Shown here piece after piece: positions 1 to 6,392 of a stretch of 10,694 nt of DNA; within the stretch, counting starts at the first letter, position 1; each line of letters starts with the position of its first letter. The position numbers and the translations under genes were made by a program. The DNA is taken from assembly GCA_016789205.1 (NCBI GenBank), contig JAEURF010000033.1, forward strand, positions 1-10,694, written 5' to 3'. Origin of the DNA: Anaerolineales bacterium. Lineage in GTDB: Bacteria; Chloroflexota; Anaerolineae; Anaerolineales; Villigracilaceae. Under the pieces are notes generated by a model. It had not been told where the DNA came from and did not search any database. It saw only the letters and a program-made list of their open reading frames with translations.

Positions 1-151
1 GTAAATATTCGTTCCAAGTGAAAGGCTCATTACATTGCAAGCAAACAGGTTGCGTCAGGCGACGTGTTCTCGGCAATACATCTGAAAGATAGTTGACGAT
101 AACGCCTGCCAACCAACCAACAATGATGGGGATGATTAATGATATAGTCAT
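1..151 (-). CDS. Prepilin peptidase (A24 family), N-terminal part, cut by window edge
   Basis: Fifty codons can be read from an ATG at 149-151 to the window edge. Residues 3-19 form a hydrophobic first membrane segment (ISLIIPIIVGWLAGVIV). It is followed by an N-x-x-S-D-x-L-P-R stretch and then a C-L-Q-C pair at residues 37-40 with P-F-x-W behind it. This order matches type IV prepilin leader peptidases: first helix, then the cytoplasmic cysteine-rich domain with CxxC pairs. The family cleaves and N-methylates type IV pilin-like precursors in the membrane. The catalytic Asp residues would lie beyond the window. An in-frame TAA at 173-175 lies seven codons upstream, so the ATG is the only conventional start. 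No Shine-Dalgarno sequence precedes it; see the promoter entry. It is divergent from murA. The family call rests on the N-terminus only. Confidence 0.75.
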   Translation of the reverse strand, partial: MTISLIIPIIVGWLAGVIVNYLSDVLPRTRRLTQPVCLQCNEPFTWNEYL

Positions 152-158
152 TTGAATT

Positions 159-187
159 ATTATAATTCTAATTAATCATACAGACAA
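159..187 (-). promoter_or_regulatory. Probable leaderless promoter of the prepilin peptidase gene
   Basis: On the minus strand, TTGTCT (182-187) is followed after exactly 17 bases by a perfect TATAAT (159-164), then 7 bases to the ATG. With the usual distance from -10 to start site, transcription would begin at or within a base of the start codon, which fits the absence of a Shine-Dalgarno sequence. The boxes are seen; the leaderless start is inferred. Confidence 0.5.
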
Positions 188-234
188 AGTTGTTACTTTT
201 GATGTAAGCCGATTGCAATGTTTTCTGCAGATTT

Positions 235-284
235 TTCAAAAAGACCTTACAATCTTGTATAGCATACCTTGATAGGTTTAGGAG
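235..284 (+). promoter_or_regulatory. murA upstream region: weak promoter candidate and ribosome binding site
   Basis: AGGAG at 280-284 lies six bases before the murA ATG and fixes that start. Upstream, TTCAAA (235-240) and TATAGC (258-263), spaced by 17 bases, are the best sigma-70-like pair, but each matches consensus at only 4 of 6 positions. The ribosome binding site is firm; the promoter is a guess. Confidence 0.4.
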
Positions 285-290
285 AAATAA

Positions 291-1571
291 ATGGAAGAAT
301 TCGTAATAGAAGGCGGAGTTCCTTTACATGGTGAAGTGACTCCATCTGGAAATAAAAATGCCGCTTTGCCTTTGCTTGCGGCATGTTTGCTTACTGAAGA
401 ACCTGTAACTTTACACAACATTCCGCAAATTCGTGATGCACTTGCCATGCGAAAATTGATTGAAAGCGTTGGCGCACAAGTTGAAGAATTAGACTCAAAT
501 ACATGGCGCATCACCAGCCGTGAAGTAGTCGCTTCGCATCTTGACCCAGACCTGTGTCGGCGAATTCGGGCATCTATTTTGCTTGCAGGTCCTGTTCTCG
601 CGCGGACAGGTGGCATCAAACTCCCGCCACCCGGTGGTGATGTGATTGGTCGCCGCCGTTTAGATACACATATGCTTGCACTGAAAGCATTAGGTGCAAG
701 CATTGATTACAACCGCGTCTTTGATATCAAGTCCACAGGTTTGCATGGCGCCGATATTCTTTTAGATGAAGCCAGTGTGACCGCAACAGAAAATGTAGTC
801 ATGGCGGCTGTGCTTGCCAAAGGTGAGACGAAAATTCGCAATGCCGCATCAGAACCACATGTGCAAGAGTTATGCAATTTCTTGAATTTGTTAGGTGCAA
901 AAATTGAAGGCATTGGCTCAAACACACTTCATATTAATGGCGTAGAGAATTTGCATGGTGGCGAATACACGATTGGACCAGATTTATTAGAAGTGGTTAG
1001 TTATATTGGCGCGGCAGTTGTGACACACGGAAGTATTCGGATTCATGATGCGGGTGTGCAACATCTTGAAATGATACGGCTGGTCTTTCACCGGTTAGGG
1101 GTACATTGGATTGTAGAAGGCAATGATATTCTTGTTCCGCAAGAACAATCACTTAAGATACTTTCCGATTTAGATGGTGCAGTGCCTGAAATAAAAACAA
1201 ATGTCTGGCCCGCTTTTCCCACAGATTTAACCAGTATTGCTATCACCGTTGCAACACAAGCCTCAGGCTCAGTCTTGTTTCATGATTGGATGTTTTCCGG
1301 CAGAATGTATTTCACAGATAAACTTGTCGGTATGGGCGCGCGCATTATTTTGTGTGACCCATATCGTGTTTTGATTCAAGGTCCCACGCAACTTTATGCC
1401 GAGAAACTTGAAAGCCCAGATATCCGTGCAGGCATGGCATTGTTACTCGCCTCACTCGCCGCAGAAGGTACATCTACGATTAGGAATGTTGTTCAAATTG
1501 AAAGGGGATACGAACGAGTCGATGAAAAGCTAAAAGCACTCGGAGCAAAAATCAGCCGAGCAGTTGAATAA
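291..1571 (+). CDS. murA: UDP-N-acetylglucosamine 1-carboxyvinyltransferase (MurA), Asp-type
   Basis: 426 residues, close to E. coli MurA (419). MurA transfers the enolpyruvyl group of PEP to UDP-GlcNAc, the first committed step of peptidoglycan synthesis, in the cytoplasm. Visible landmarks are SGNKNAALP with Lys22 (the conserved PEP-contacting Lys), the catalytic loop PPPGGDVIGRRRLD (residues 112-125), WPAFPTD with Asp312 (equivalent to E. coli Asp305), and the C-terminal IERGYERVDEKLKALGAK. In the loop, the position of E. coli Cys115 is Asp117, as in Mycobacterium tuberculosis. Fosfomycin acts by alkylating that Cys, so the enzyme is predicted to be naturally insensitive. The start is set by AGGAG six bases upstream. 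It appears monocistronic: divergent from the prepilin peptidase gene and closed by a terminator directly after the stop. A paralogue elsewhere in the genome cannot be excluded. Confidence 0.95.
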   Translation: MEEFVIEGGVPLHGEVTPSGNKNAALPLLAACLLTEEPVTLHNIPQIRDALAMRKLIESVGAQVEELDSNTWRITSREVVASHLDPDLCRRIRASILLAGPVLARTGGIKLPPPGGDVIGRRRLDTHMLALKALGASIDYNRVFDIKSTGLHGADILLDEASVTATENVVMAAVLAKGETKIRNAASEPHVQELCNFLNLLGAKIEGIGSNTLHINGVENLHGGEYTIGPDLLEVVSYIGAAVVTHGSIRIHDAGVQHLEMIRLVFHRLGVHWIVEGNDILVPQEQSLKILSDLDGAVPEIKTNVWPAFPTDLTSIAITVATQASGSVLFHDWMFSGRMYFTDKLVGMGARIILCDPYRVLIQGPTQLYAEKLESPDIRAGMALLLASLAAEGTSTIRNVVQIERGYERVDEKLKALGAKISRAVE

Positions 1572-1601
1572 AAAGAAGCCGCTACTTAGCGGCTTCTTTT
1601 T
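1571..1601. terminator. Bidirectional intrinsic terminator between murA and the lipoprotein operon
   Basis: A 13-base stem (1571-1583 with 1588-1600) has a core of AGAAGCCGCT/AGCGGCTTCT and a four-base loop. It is followed by T on the plus strand and, because of its flanking A tract, by T on the minus strand as well. It sits between two convergent genes and can serve both. Confidence 0.9.
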
Positions 1602-1618
1602 ATTCTTACAATTTTTAT

Positions 1619-2215
1619 TTATGGCACGACAATTGCTTCTTTTTTAATTTTAACCACAAACAAATGATTATCACCAACGCGGTTATTGACATAACCTGAA
1701 GCATTTCCTGAAGAATTGCCATAGTCAATCAAAGCGAATGCATAATATAAACCTTTTGGAATAGACACGACAAGTTTTTGATTTTTCGTGAGTTGATACC
1801 CAAGAAAACCACATTGACCAAATGCATTTTGTCCTTCACCTAAATGTAAGGACAAGGTGACATTACCACCGGTTTCATTTTCAATCCGGATATTTGACTG
1901 TGGTCCTGCCTCAGCAACATTTAGAGGTCCTTCACATGAACCTTGAGGTTTAGAAGTTGCAGTTGGTGGTGCAATTTCAATCGTAGGAAGGGGCTCTAAT
2001 GTAAAAGTTGGCAATGGCGTCGGGCTTGGTGTTTCGGTAGGGGGGATAGGTGTATTGGTTGGAATCGCCGCTTGTGTTTCGGCAACGATAGTCCATGCCG
2101 CGGCAACCGCCGTACCTGACACTTCTTCCGGTGACATTGTTGGTGTTCCCTGTTGACCACAAGCCGCCAAAAATATTGCAACAATAGTCAAAGCAGGTAA
2201 TATTTTTCTTAACAT
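1619..2215 (-). CDS. Secreted lipoprotein with Thr/Pro-rich linker and beta-rich C-terminal domain
   Basis: 198 residues of unknown function. Residues 1-19 are a lipoprotein signal peptide: a basic start (MLRK), a hydrophobic core, and lipobox LAAC with Cys19 as the lipidated residue. This predicts export and membrane anchoring. Residues about 45-90 are a low-complexity Thr/Pro linker (TPIPPTETPSPTPLPT within it). From about residue 93 a compact domain begins, containing two Cys (in CEGP and QCGF) and alternating hydrophobic strands ending in LFVVKIKKEAIVV, which suggests a beta-sandwich. AAGGAG (2222-2227) precedes the ATG. It is the last gene of the trxA operon, 22 bases after a related lipoprotein. 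The two share an A-I-P-[TS]-N-T-x-x-P-x-E-T-P segment and similar C-terminal domains, so they look like tandem duplicates. I do not recognise a named family. Confidence 0.85.
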   Translation of the reverse strand: MLRKILPALTIVAIFLAACGQQGTPTMSPEEVSGTAVAAAWTIVAETQAAIPTNTPIPPTETPSPTPLPTFTLEPLPTIEIAPPTATSKPQGSCEGPLNVAEAGPQSNIRIENETGGNVTLSLHLGEGQNAFGQCGFLGYQLTKNQKLVVSIPKGLYYAFALIDYGNSSGNASGYVNNRVGDNHLFVVKIKKEAIVVP

Positions 2216-2237
2216 GTATTTCTCCTTAAACTTACTT

Positions 2238-2939
2238 TTATTTAATCGTGATTTTGTCTTTGAACAATGTAATCGTTAAATCATTATCTTCTGATAATGA
2301 AAAACTTCCTGTAAATTGCCTGCCGCCAACCCAAGCGACATAAGTATATTTTCCAGCAGGCGCTTTTGCGTTGACCGTGCCTTTCACTGGGTATTCAAGA
2401 ATGGTTACATAACCATCTTTTGTAACCACGCGTAAAGAAATGTACGCATCAGCTTTGGCTTTATTGATTAAGAAAATATGACCAAAAGGCAAGTTGGGGG
2501 GCAATGTTCCATAAAACTGTGGCTTCGGGTCAATTGTGGAAGTTGCCGTTGAAAACGGATTAGGAGTTAAACTTGGCGTGCCAGTAAAAGGTAAAGTGCC
2601 AACAATCAATTCGGCACCCGGTGTTCCAGTGACATTTTCTGCGGTCACTGTACCTGTACCTAACGTAGCAGTTAAAGTTAGCAAAGCAGGGTTTTGAGTT
2701 TCAGTAGCAGTTTCAGCGATTTCTGTACGGGTTGCAGTTACAATCACTGGCGTTTCACTTGGCATACTTGTATTAGAAGGAATTGCTTGCAACGTTTGTT
2801 GTGAAAGTACTGCCGCGGTTAATTGTAAATCTACTTCTGAAATAGGTGTTGGATAAGCTGCCGTGGGTTGTGAAAAAGCTGGCAAACAAGCATTTAGCAA
2901 AAAGCTCAATACAACAACAACGGCAAGTTTCTTTTTCAT
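2238..2939 (-). CDS. Secreted lipoprotein with Thr-rich linker, paralogue of its downstream neighbour
   Basis: 233 residues from the ATG at 2937-2939; function unknown. The signal peptide MKKKLAVVVVLSFLLNAC has lipobox LNAC with Cys18. A long Thr/Ala/Pro-rich stretch follows (about residues 35-138). A C-terminal domain of about 90 residues contains HIFLIN, AYISLRV, PAGKYTYVAWVGG and LTITLFKDKITI, a pattern of beta strands. AGGAG (2946-2950) is six bases before this ATG. A TTG at 2943-2945 would add two residues but touches the AGGAG, so it is unlikely to be used. It lies 20 bases after trxA and 22 before the second lipoprotein, so all three are probably co-transcribed. The C-terminal domain may bind a partner or ligand at the cell surface; this is a guess. 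Co-transcription with trxA does not show that thioredoxin acts on it, because the two act in different compartments. Confidence 0.85.
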   Translation of the reverse strand: MKKKLAVVVVLSFLLNACLPAFSQPTAAYPTPISEVDLQLTAAVLSQQTLQAIPSNTSMPSETPVIVTATRTEIAETATETQNPALLTLTATLGTGTVTAENVTGTPGAELIVGTLPFTGTPSLTPNPFSTATSTIDPKPQFYGTLPPNLPFGHIFLINKAKADAYISLRVVTKDGYVTILEYPVKGTVNAKAPAGKYTYVAWVGGRQFTGSFSLSEDNDLTITLFKDKITIK

Positions 2940-2959
2940 ACCCAACTCCTAAACTTTAC

Positions 2960-3304
2960 CTAATTTTGACCAACAACATCCATAAACTGAGAAACTACAT
3001 CTCTTAACATTTTTTCTGGCAAAGCCCCAACCTGACGATGCACAACTTTACCGCCGGAAACAAATAACAAAGTTGGAATGCCTTGAATACCAAACTTCTG
3101 CATCCACTCAGCATGGTCATCAGTATTGACCTTTGCAATTAAAATTTTGCCTTCCATCTCTTTAGCAAGTTTGTCCAACGTAGGCGCAATCATTTTGCAC
3201 GGGTTACACCACGGCGCCCAAAAATCTACAATCACCGGCACCTCTGATTGCATGACAACTTTTTCAAACACATCATCTGAAATATGAATTGGTTCAGCAG
3301 ACAT
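2960..3304 (-). CDS. trxA: Thioredoxin with variant CNPC active site
   Basis: 114 residues, normal thioredoxin length, with no signal peptide, so cytoplasmic. The fold markers are VIVDFWAPWC (strand plus active site), the DKLAKEM helix, KILIAKVNTDD, GIQGIPTLLF with the cis-Pro at residue 77, and GALPEKMLRDVV at the end. The active site is W32-C-N-P-C36 and not the classical WCGPC: Gly34 is replaced by Asn, while both cysteines and the Pro are kept, so dithiol-disulfide exchange should be intact. The dipeptide between the cysteines tunes redox potential, so this protein may differ from standard thioredoxin. The start is supported by AAGGA (3311-3315) and family alignment. It is the first gene of a three-gene minus-strand operon and is divergent from ftsY. 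A second, canonical thioredoxin may exist elsewhere. Confidence 0.93.
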   Translation of the reverse strand: MSAEPIHISDDVFEKVVMQSEVPVIVDFWAPWCNPCKMIAPTLDKLAKEMEGKILIAKVNTDDHAEWMQKFGIQGIPTLLFVSGGKVVHRQVGALPEKMLRDVVSQFMDVVGQN

Positions 3305-3412
3305 TTTTCTTCCTTTTTATTTCTTATCTATAATTAATATTTTACATTTAGCGAAAAAAGTATAACATAAATTCCCTTATACACTATAACCGTAGGGTAT
3401 AATCGCCGCCTT
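3305..3412. promoter_or_regulatory. Divergent trxA/ftsY promoter region; ftsY probably leaderless
   Basis: This 108-base AT-rich gap drives genes on both sides. For ftsY a perfect TATAAT lies at 3398-3403, only nine bases before the ATG at 3413, with no Shine-Dalgarno sequence between. Transcription would start 0-3 bases before the codon. No good -35 is present at 16-18 bases. For trxA, TATACT (3359-3364) and TAAAAT (3339-3344) on the minus strand are -10 candidates, neither with a convincing -35. Confidence 0.5.
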
Positions 3413-4324
3413 ATGAGTATTTTCTCACGCTGGAAAGACGGACTTTCAAAAACAAGCAAATCTGCTTTTGGGCAAATTGCTTCCATCTTAGGTGCATCTG
3501 ACATTACAGATGAAACATGGGATGATTTAGAAGCAATTTTGATTCAAGCCGATTTAGGAATTGAAACGACAACTTCAATTTTAGATTCCCTCAAACGCCT
3601 CACACGTGCGCAAGGCTTGATTCGTGCCAGCGACCTTTATACTAGCCTCAAACAAGAACTACGTTCACGGCTTGCAACCCCGCCTGAAATTAATTTTACC
3701 AACAAGCCGACAATCATATTAATCGTCGGCGTGAACGGTTCTGGAAAAACCACGACCATCGCAAAATTGACATCACGATTTAATAATGAAGGCAAAAAGA
3801 TTTTACTCGGCGCGGCAGATACATTCCGTGCCGCGGCGGTAGACCAACTTGAGGTTTGGGCAAACAGGTTGAACGTCGAGGTTGTGGCGGGTGCCCCAGA
3901 AAGCGACCCGGGCGCGGTAGCATTCAATACTGTCCAAGCCGGAGTCGCCCGCAGAGTAGACATCATATTAATAGATACTGCCGGGCGTTTGCATACACGT
4001 TTCAATTTAATGGAAGAGTTGAAAAAAGTATATCGAGTAGTTGGTAAAGCGCACGAAGGCGCACCGCATGAAGTCTGGTTGGTGTTAGATTCCACAACGG
4101 GACAAAACGCCTTGCAACAAGCCCGTTCATTCAAAGAAGCCGTGAATGTAACTGGCGTAATATTATCAAAATTAGATTCTTCTGCACGCGGCGGCATGGC
4201 ATTTGCAATTCAAAATGAGTTAGGTTTGCCAATTTTGTTTGCAGGCTTAGGCGAAAAACCTGAAGATTTAACACCATTTGACCCTGATGCATTTATTGAC
4301 GGAATTTTAACAAACACTATGTAG
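3413..4324 (+). CDS. ftsY: Signal recognition particle receptor FtsY, minimal NG form
   Basis: 303 residues against 497 in E. coli; the long acidic A domain is missing and only the N and G domains remain, as in many bacteria. FtsY binds the SRP protein Ffh at the membrane and, through paired GTP hydrolysis, hands ribosomes to the Sec translocon. The first 20 residues are basic and amphipathic (SRWKDGLSKTSKSAFG) and fit the known lipid-binding helix. The G domain shows the P-loop GVNGSGKT (106-113), DTFRAAAVDQL (136-146), DTAGR (188-192), SKLD (252-255, usually TKLD) and GLGEKPEDLTPFDPDAF near the end. It has a TATAAT immediately upstream and no ribosome binding site. The prfB start is 72 bases after the stop, so read-through into prfB is likely, with the hairpins in between possibly tuning it. 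Confidence 0.95.
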   Translation: MSIFSRWKDGLSKTSKSAFGQIASILGASDITDETWDDLEAILIQADLGIETTTSILDSLKRLTRAQGLIRASDLYTSLKQELRSRLATPPEINFTNKPTIILIVGVNGSGKTTTIAKLTSRFNNEGKKILLGAADTFRAAAVDQLEVWANRLNVEVVAGAPESDPGAVAFNTVQAGVARRVDIILIDTAGRLHTRFNLMEELKKVYRVVGKAHEGAPHEVWLVLDSTTGQNALQQARSFKEAVNVTGVILSKLDSSARGGMAFAIQNELGLPILFAGLGEKPEDLTPFDPDAFIDGILTNTM

Positions 4325-4343
4325 GTCACGCTTGTAGCGTGAC
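4325..4343. repeat. Perfect 8-bp hairpin directly after the ftsY stop codon
   Basis: GTCACGCT (4325-4332) and AGCGTGAC (4336-4343) are exact inverted copies with a TGT loop. The arm starts on the base after the TAG stop. No T run follows, so it is not a classical terminator. It could be an mRNA stability or processing element, or a copy of a dispersed palindromic repeat. Confidence 0.8.
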
Positions 4344-4347
4344 ATGC

Positions 4348-4375
4348 TGTATTGCGAAATAAATTTCGCAATACA
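4348..4375. repeat. Perfect 13-bp inverted repeat in the ftsY-prfB gap
   Basis: TGTATTGCGAAAT (4348-4360) and ATTTCGCAATACA (4363-4375) are exact inverted copies around AA. It is AT-rich, 22 bases upstream of the prfB start and not followed by a T run. With the hairpin just before it, it fills nearly all of the intergenic space. It may protect or process the transcript, or act as a weak attenuator. Confidence 0.8.
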
Positions 4376-4396
4376 TGAAAATAATTTGGAGATACC

Positions 4397-5480
4397 ATGC
4401 AAGATTTATTACAACGACTAAAAACTGCAAACGAATTAATGACCCAACTTTTGGAGCGTCTTTGACCTGGTTGACAAAGAAAATCAAATTGCAGAACTTG
4501 AAAAAGAAACAGAAGCACCCGATTTTTGGAATAACAATAATAACGCGCAACGTGTGATGAAAACCGTTTCCAACCTACGCAATGAAGTAGAGATATGGAA
4601 AACATTAAAAAAACAAATTCACGATTTAACCGAACTTGCCAAACTTGATGATGAATCTTTACGTGCAGATTTAGAATCTGAAATTCAAAAACTTGAAAAT
4701 GATTTAGAAAAACGTTCTTTCGCCGCTATGTTATCTGGTCCGTATGACCATGATGATGCTATCTTAGCAATTCACGCTGGCGCCGGTGGAACCGATTCGC
4801 AAGATTGGGCGCAAATGTTAGAGCGCATGTATTTGCGCTGGGCAGAAGAACACAACTTTACAATTGACATCATGGACTCAACTCCAGGCGAAGAAGCCGG
4901 TATAAAAAGCGTCACAATTGCAATTGGCGGAGAATACGCATTTGGTTATCTGCGTTCGGAAAAAGGTGTGCATCGTTTAGTTCGTTTATCCCCATTTGAT
5001 GCGGCACATCGCAGGCATACATCATTTGCATTAGTAGAAGTATTGCCACAAGTGTCTATGGAAGAAGCGGATATTGAAATTAATCCCAGTGATATAAAAA
5101 TGGATGTCTTTCGTTCATCTGGCGCGGGCGGGCAAAATGTGCAAAAGAACGCAACGGCTGTGCGCCTGACACATCTTCCAACAGGAATTGTCGTCACTTG
5201 TCAAAATGAAAGGTCGCAAAATCAAAACCGTGAATTCGCTATGAAAATTTTGCGAGCGCGTTTATTAGAAATACGCCAAGCCGAAAGAGAAGAAGAGCGT
5301 GCCGTACTACGTGGCGAATATACCAAAGCCGAATGGGGCAGTCAGATTCGCTCGTATGTCTTGCATCCTTATCAAATGGTCAAAGACCACCGCACCGATT
5401 TTCAATCTGGTAACGCACAATCCGTTTTAGATGGTGATTTGGACGACTTCATGGAAGCATATTTGAAAAGCGGAAGTTAA
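4397..5480 (+). CDS. prfB: Peptide chain release factor 2 (RF2), two frames joined by programmed +1 frameshift
   Basis: RF2 recognises UGA and UAA in the ribosomal A site and triggers peptide release. The coding sequence is 4397-4462 joined to 4464-5480, giving 360 residues (E. coli 365). The first 22 codons run from an ATG preceded by GGAG (4388-4391) to CTT, then an in-frame TGA (4463-4465). Skipping T4463 continues with GAC and a long frame to the TAA at 5478-5480. The N-terminal helical part spans residues 1 to about 110. The tripeptide anticodon SPF (198-200) specifies UGA/UAA reading, and SGAGGQNVQK carries the catalytic GGQ (244-246) that enters the peptidyl-transferase centre. Both motifs are intact. 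The WGSQIRSYVLHPYQMVKDHRT segment (split: WGSQIRSYVL, then HPYQMVKDHRT) is typical of RF2. A run of five Asn around residues 45-49 is unusual. It lies downstream of ftsY and convergent with the S1 protein gene. Confidence 0.95.
4453..4466 (+). promoter_or_regulatory. Programmed +1 frameshift site of prfB
   Basis: GGAG (4453-4456), three bases (CGT), then CTT TGA C. In E. coli prfB an internal Shine-Dalgarno-like sequence three bases before CTT TGA C pairs with 16S rRNA and pushes the ribosome forward one base when RF2 is scarce. Here the spacing, slippery CTT, in-frame TGA and following C are all the same; only the Shine-Dalgarno-like part is shorter. It provides autoregulation by RF2 level. 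Confidence 0.93.
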
Positions 5481-5537
5481 CGCTTCATGCTTAATTGAAA
5501 CTTGATTCTACAACTCAACATTTTCTAACCTCAAAAC

Positions 5538-5570
5538 AAAAGAGCGGATGTAATTACATCCGCTCTTTTT
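5538..5570. terminator. Bidirectional terminator between prfB and the S1-domain gene
   Basis: A perfect 32-base palindrome with AGAGCGGATGTAA as one arm is framed by AAAA on the left and TTTTT on the right, so it ends with a T tract on either strand. It lies between convergent stops at 5480 and 5574. The 57 bases before it (5481-5537) show no other feature. Confidence 0.9.
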
Positions 5571-5573
5571 GAT

Positions 5574-6353
5574 TTAACCGCCAGTGGGTAATCGTTTTTC
5601 TAATGTCTTCGTCAATAATTCTTCTTGCTCTTGCGAAGCAGACTTAATTGACTTACGACGAATCTTATTTTTACCTTTTGCTTTTTCTAAAGCCTGTTGC
5701 CAAGCCACTTGCATTCCAGTAAATTGCGGTTCGTTAGAAACTTCTGTTTCAATTTCGTAAGTTTCTTCTTCCTTTTTGCCTTTGCGTTGTTTGCCTTTTC
5801 CTTTGCGGTCTTCGCGCTCAGGTTTCGCTTCTACAACGGGTTCTGCTAGCAAGGCTTTAATGCTCAAACGGATTTGGCGCTTGCGGCGGTCTATATCTAA
5901 AACTTTGGCTTCAATTTCTTCGCCTTCTTTGAGCGCTTCCGCCGCAGTTTTGACATATCCATGTGTAATTTCGCTGACGTGTACCAAGCCGGGGCGTTCA
6001 GCACCGAAATCTACAAATGCACCGTAGGTTTCAAGCCGAATCACTTTGCCTTTGACAATCATCTCTGGTTTGAGTTCTCTCCAGTCGTACATCAAAGGTT
6101 CAATCATTGTCAATTCAACGCGGTCTTTGCGCACGCGCTTTACCCATGCTTCTACTTCTTGCCCTTCTTTGACAACATCTTCTACTTTATTGATTTCTTT
6201 ATCGCTTAATTGTGAGATGTGAATCACGCCGGGGATGCTTTGACCAATATCTACTAATGCGCCTGCTAATGTGGTCTTTAAAACTTTGCCGCTTAATTTC
6301 GTTTTTGGTTCGAGCGCTACGGCTGGCGCGGTATGGATATCTGGTGTTGCCAT
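5574..6353 (-). CDS. RNA-binding protein with two S1 domains
   Basis: 259 residues. The first S1 domain is about residues 18-86 (SGKVLKTTLAGALVDIG, then PGVIHISQLS). The second is about 96-168 (VKGKVIRLETYGAFVDFG, then PGLVHVSEIT, ending RQIRLSIKAL). Both have the glycine-hydrophobic pattern of the OB fold that binds single-stranded RNA. After residue 170 comes a highly charged Lys/Glu-rich stretch (REDRKGKGKQRKGKKEEE) and a basic C-terminal tail, likely disordered and RNA-interacting. It resembles a shortened ribosomal protein S1, which helps load mRNA, but it has two S1 repeats where E. coli S1 has six, so I do not call it rpsA. AGGAG lies at 6362-6366, eight bases before the ATG. It has its own strong promoter, divergent from ileS, and ends at a shared terminator. 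Role in translation is inferred. Confidence 0.88.
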   Translation of the reverse strand: MATPDIHTAPAVALEPKTKLSGKVLKTTLAGALVDIGQSIPGVIHISQLSDKEINKVEDVVKEGQEVEAWVKRVRKDRVELTMIEPLMYDWRELKPEMIVKGKVIRLETYGAFVDFGAERPGLVHVSEITHGYVKTAAEALKEGEEIEAKVLDIDRRKRQIRLSIKALLAEPVVEAKPEREDRKGKGKQRKGKKEEETYEIETEVSNEPQFTGMQVAWQQALEKAKGKNKIRRKSIKSASQEQEELLTKTLEKRLPTGG

Positions 6354-6392
6354 AATTTATGCTCCTACTATGTGAAATAATGCCGAAAAAAG

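Noticed and set aside
2940..2945. TTG start two codons upstream of the first lipoprotein's ATG
   Set aside because: The TTG touches the AGGAG at 2946-2950, leaving no spacing. The ATG at 2937-2939 has six bases of spacing and begins a standard MKKK signal peptide.
3637..4197. Long minus-strand open frame of 186 codons antisense to ftsY
   Set aside because: It is a shadow of the conserved GTPase frame; its translation is low-grade and matches nothing I know. The same holds for antisense frames within murA, prfB and ileS.
4348..4380. The 13-bp inverted repeat as an intrinsic terminator of ftsY
   Set aside because: The hairpin is AT-rich and followed by TGAAAATAATTTGG with no T run, unlike the clear terminators at 1571, 5538 and 9957.
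4210..4605. Minus-strand open frames over the ftsY end, gap and prfB start (also 4326-4550)
   Set aside because: They run antisense through conserved coding sequence and the hairpins, have no ribosome binding site and no recognisable domain.
4554..5480. RF2 as a short 308-residue protein beginning at GTG 4554
   Set aside because: It would lose the N-terminal 52 residues. The 22-codon leader, TGA and frameshift signal upstream restore a full-length RF2.
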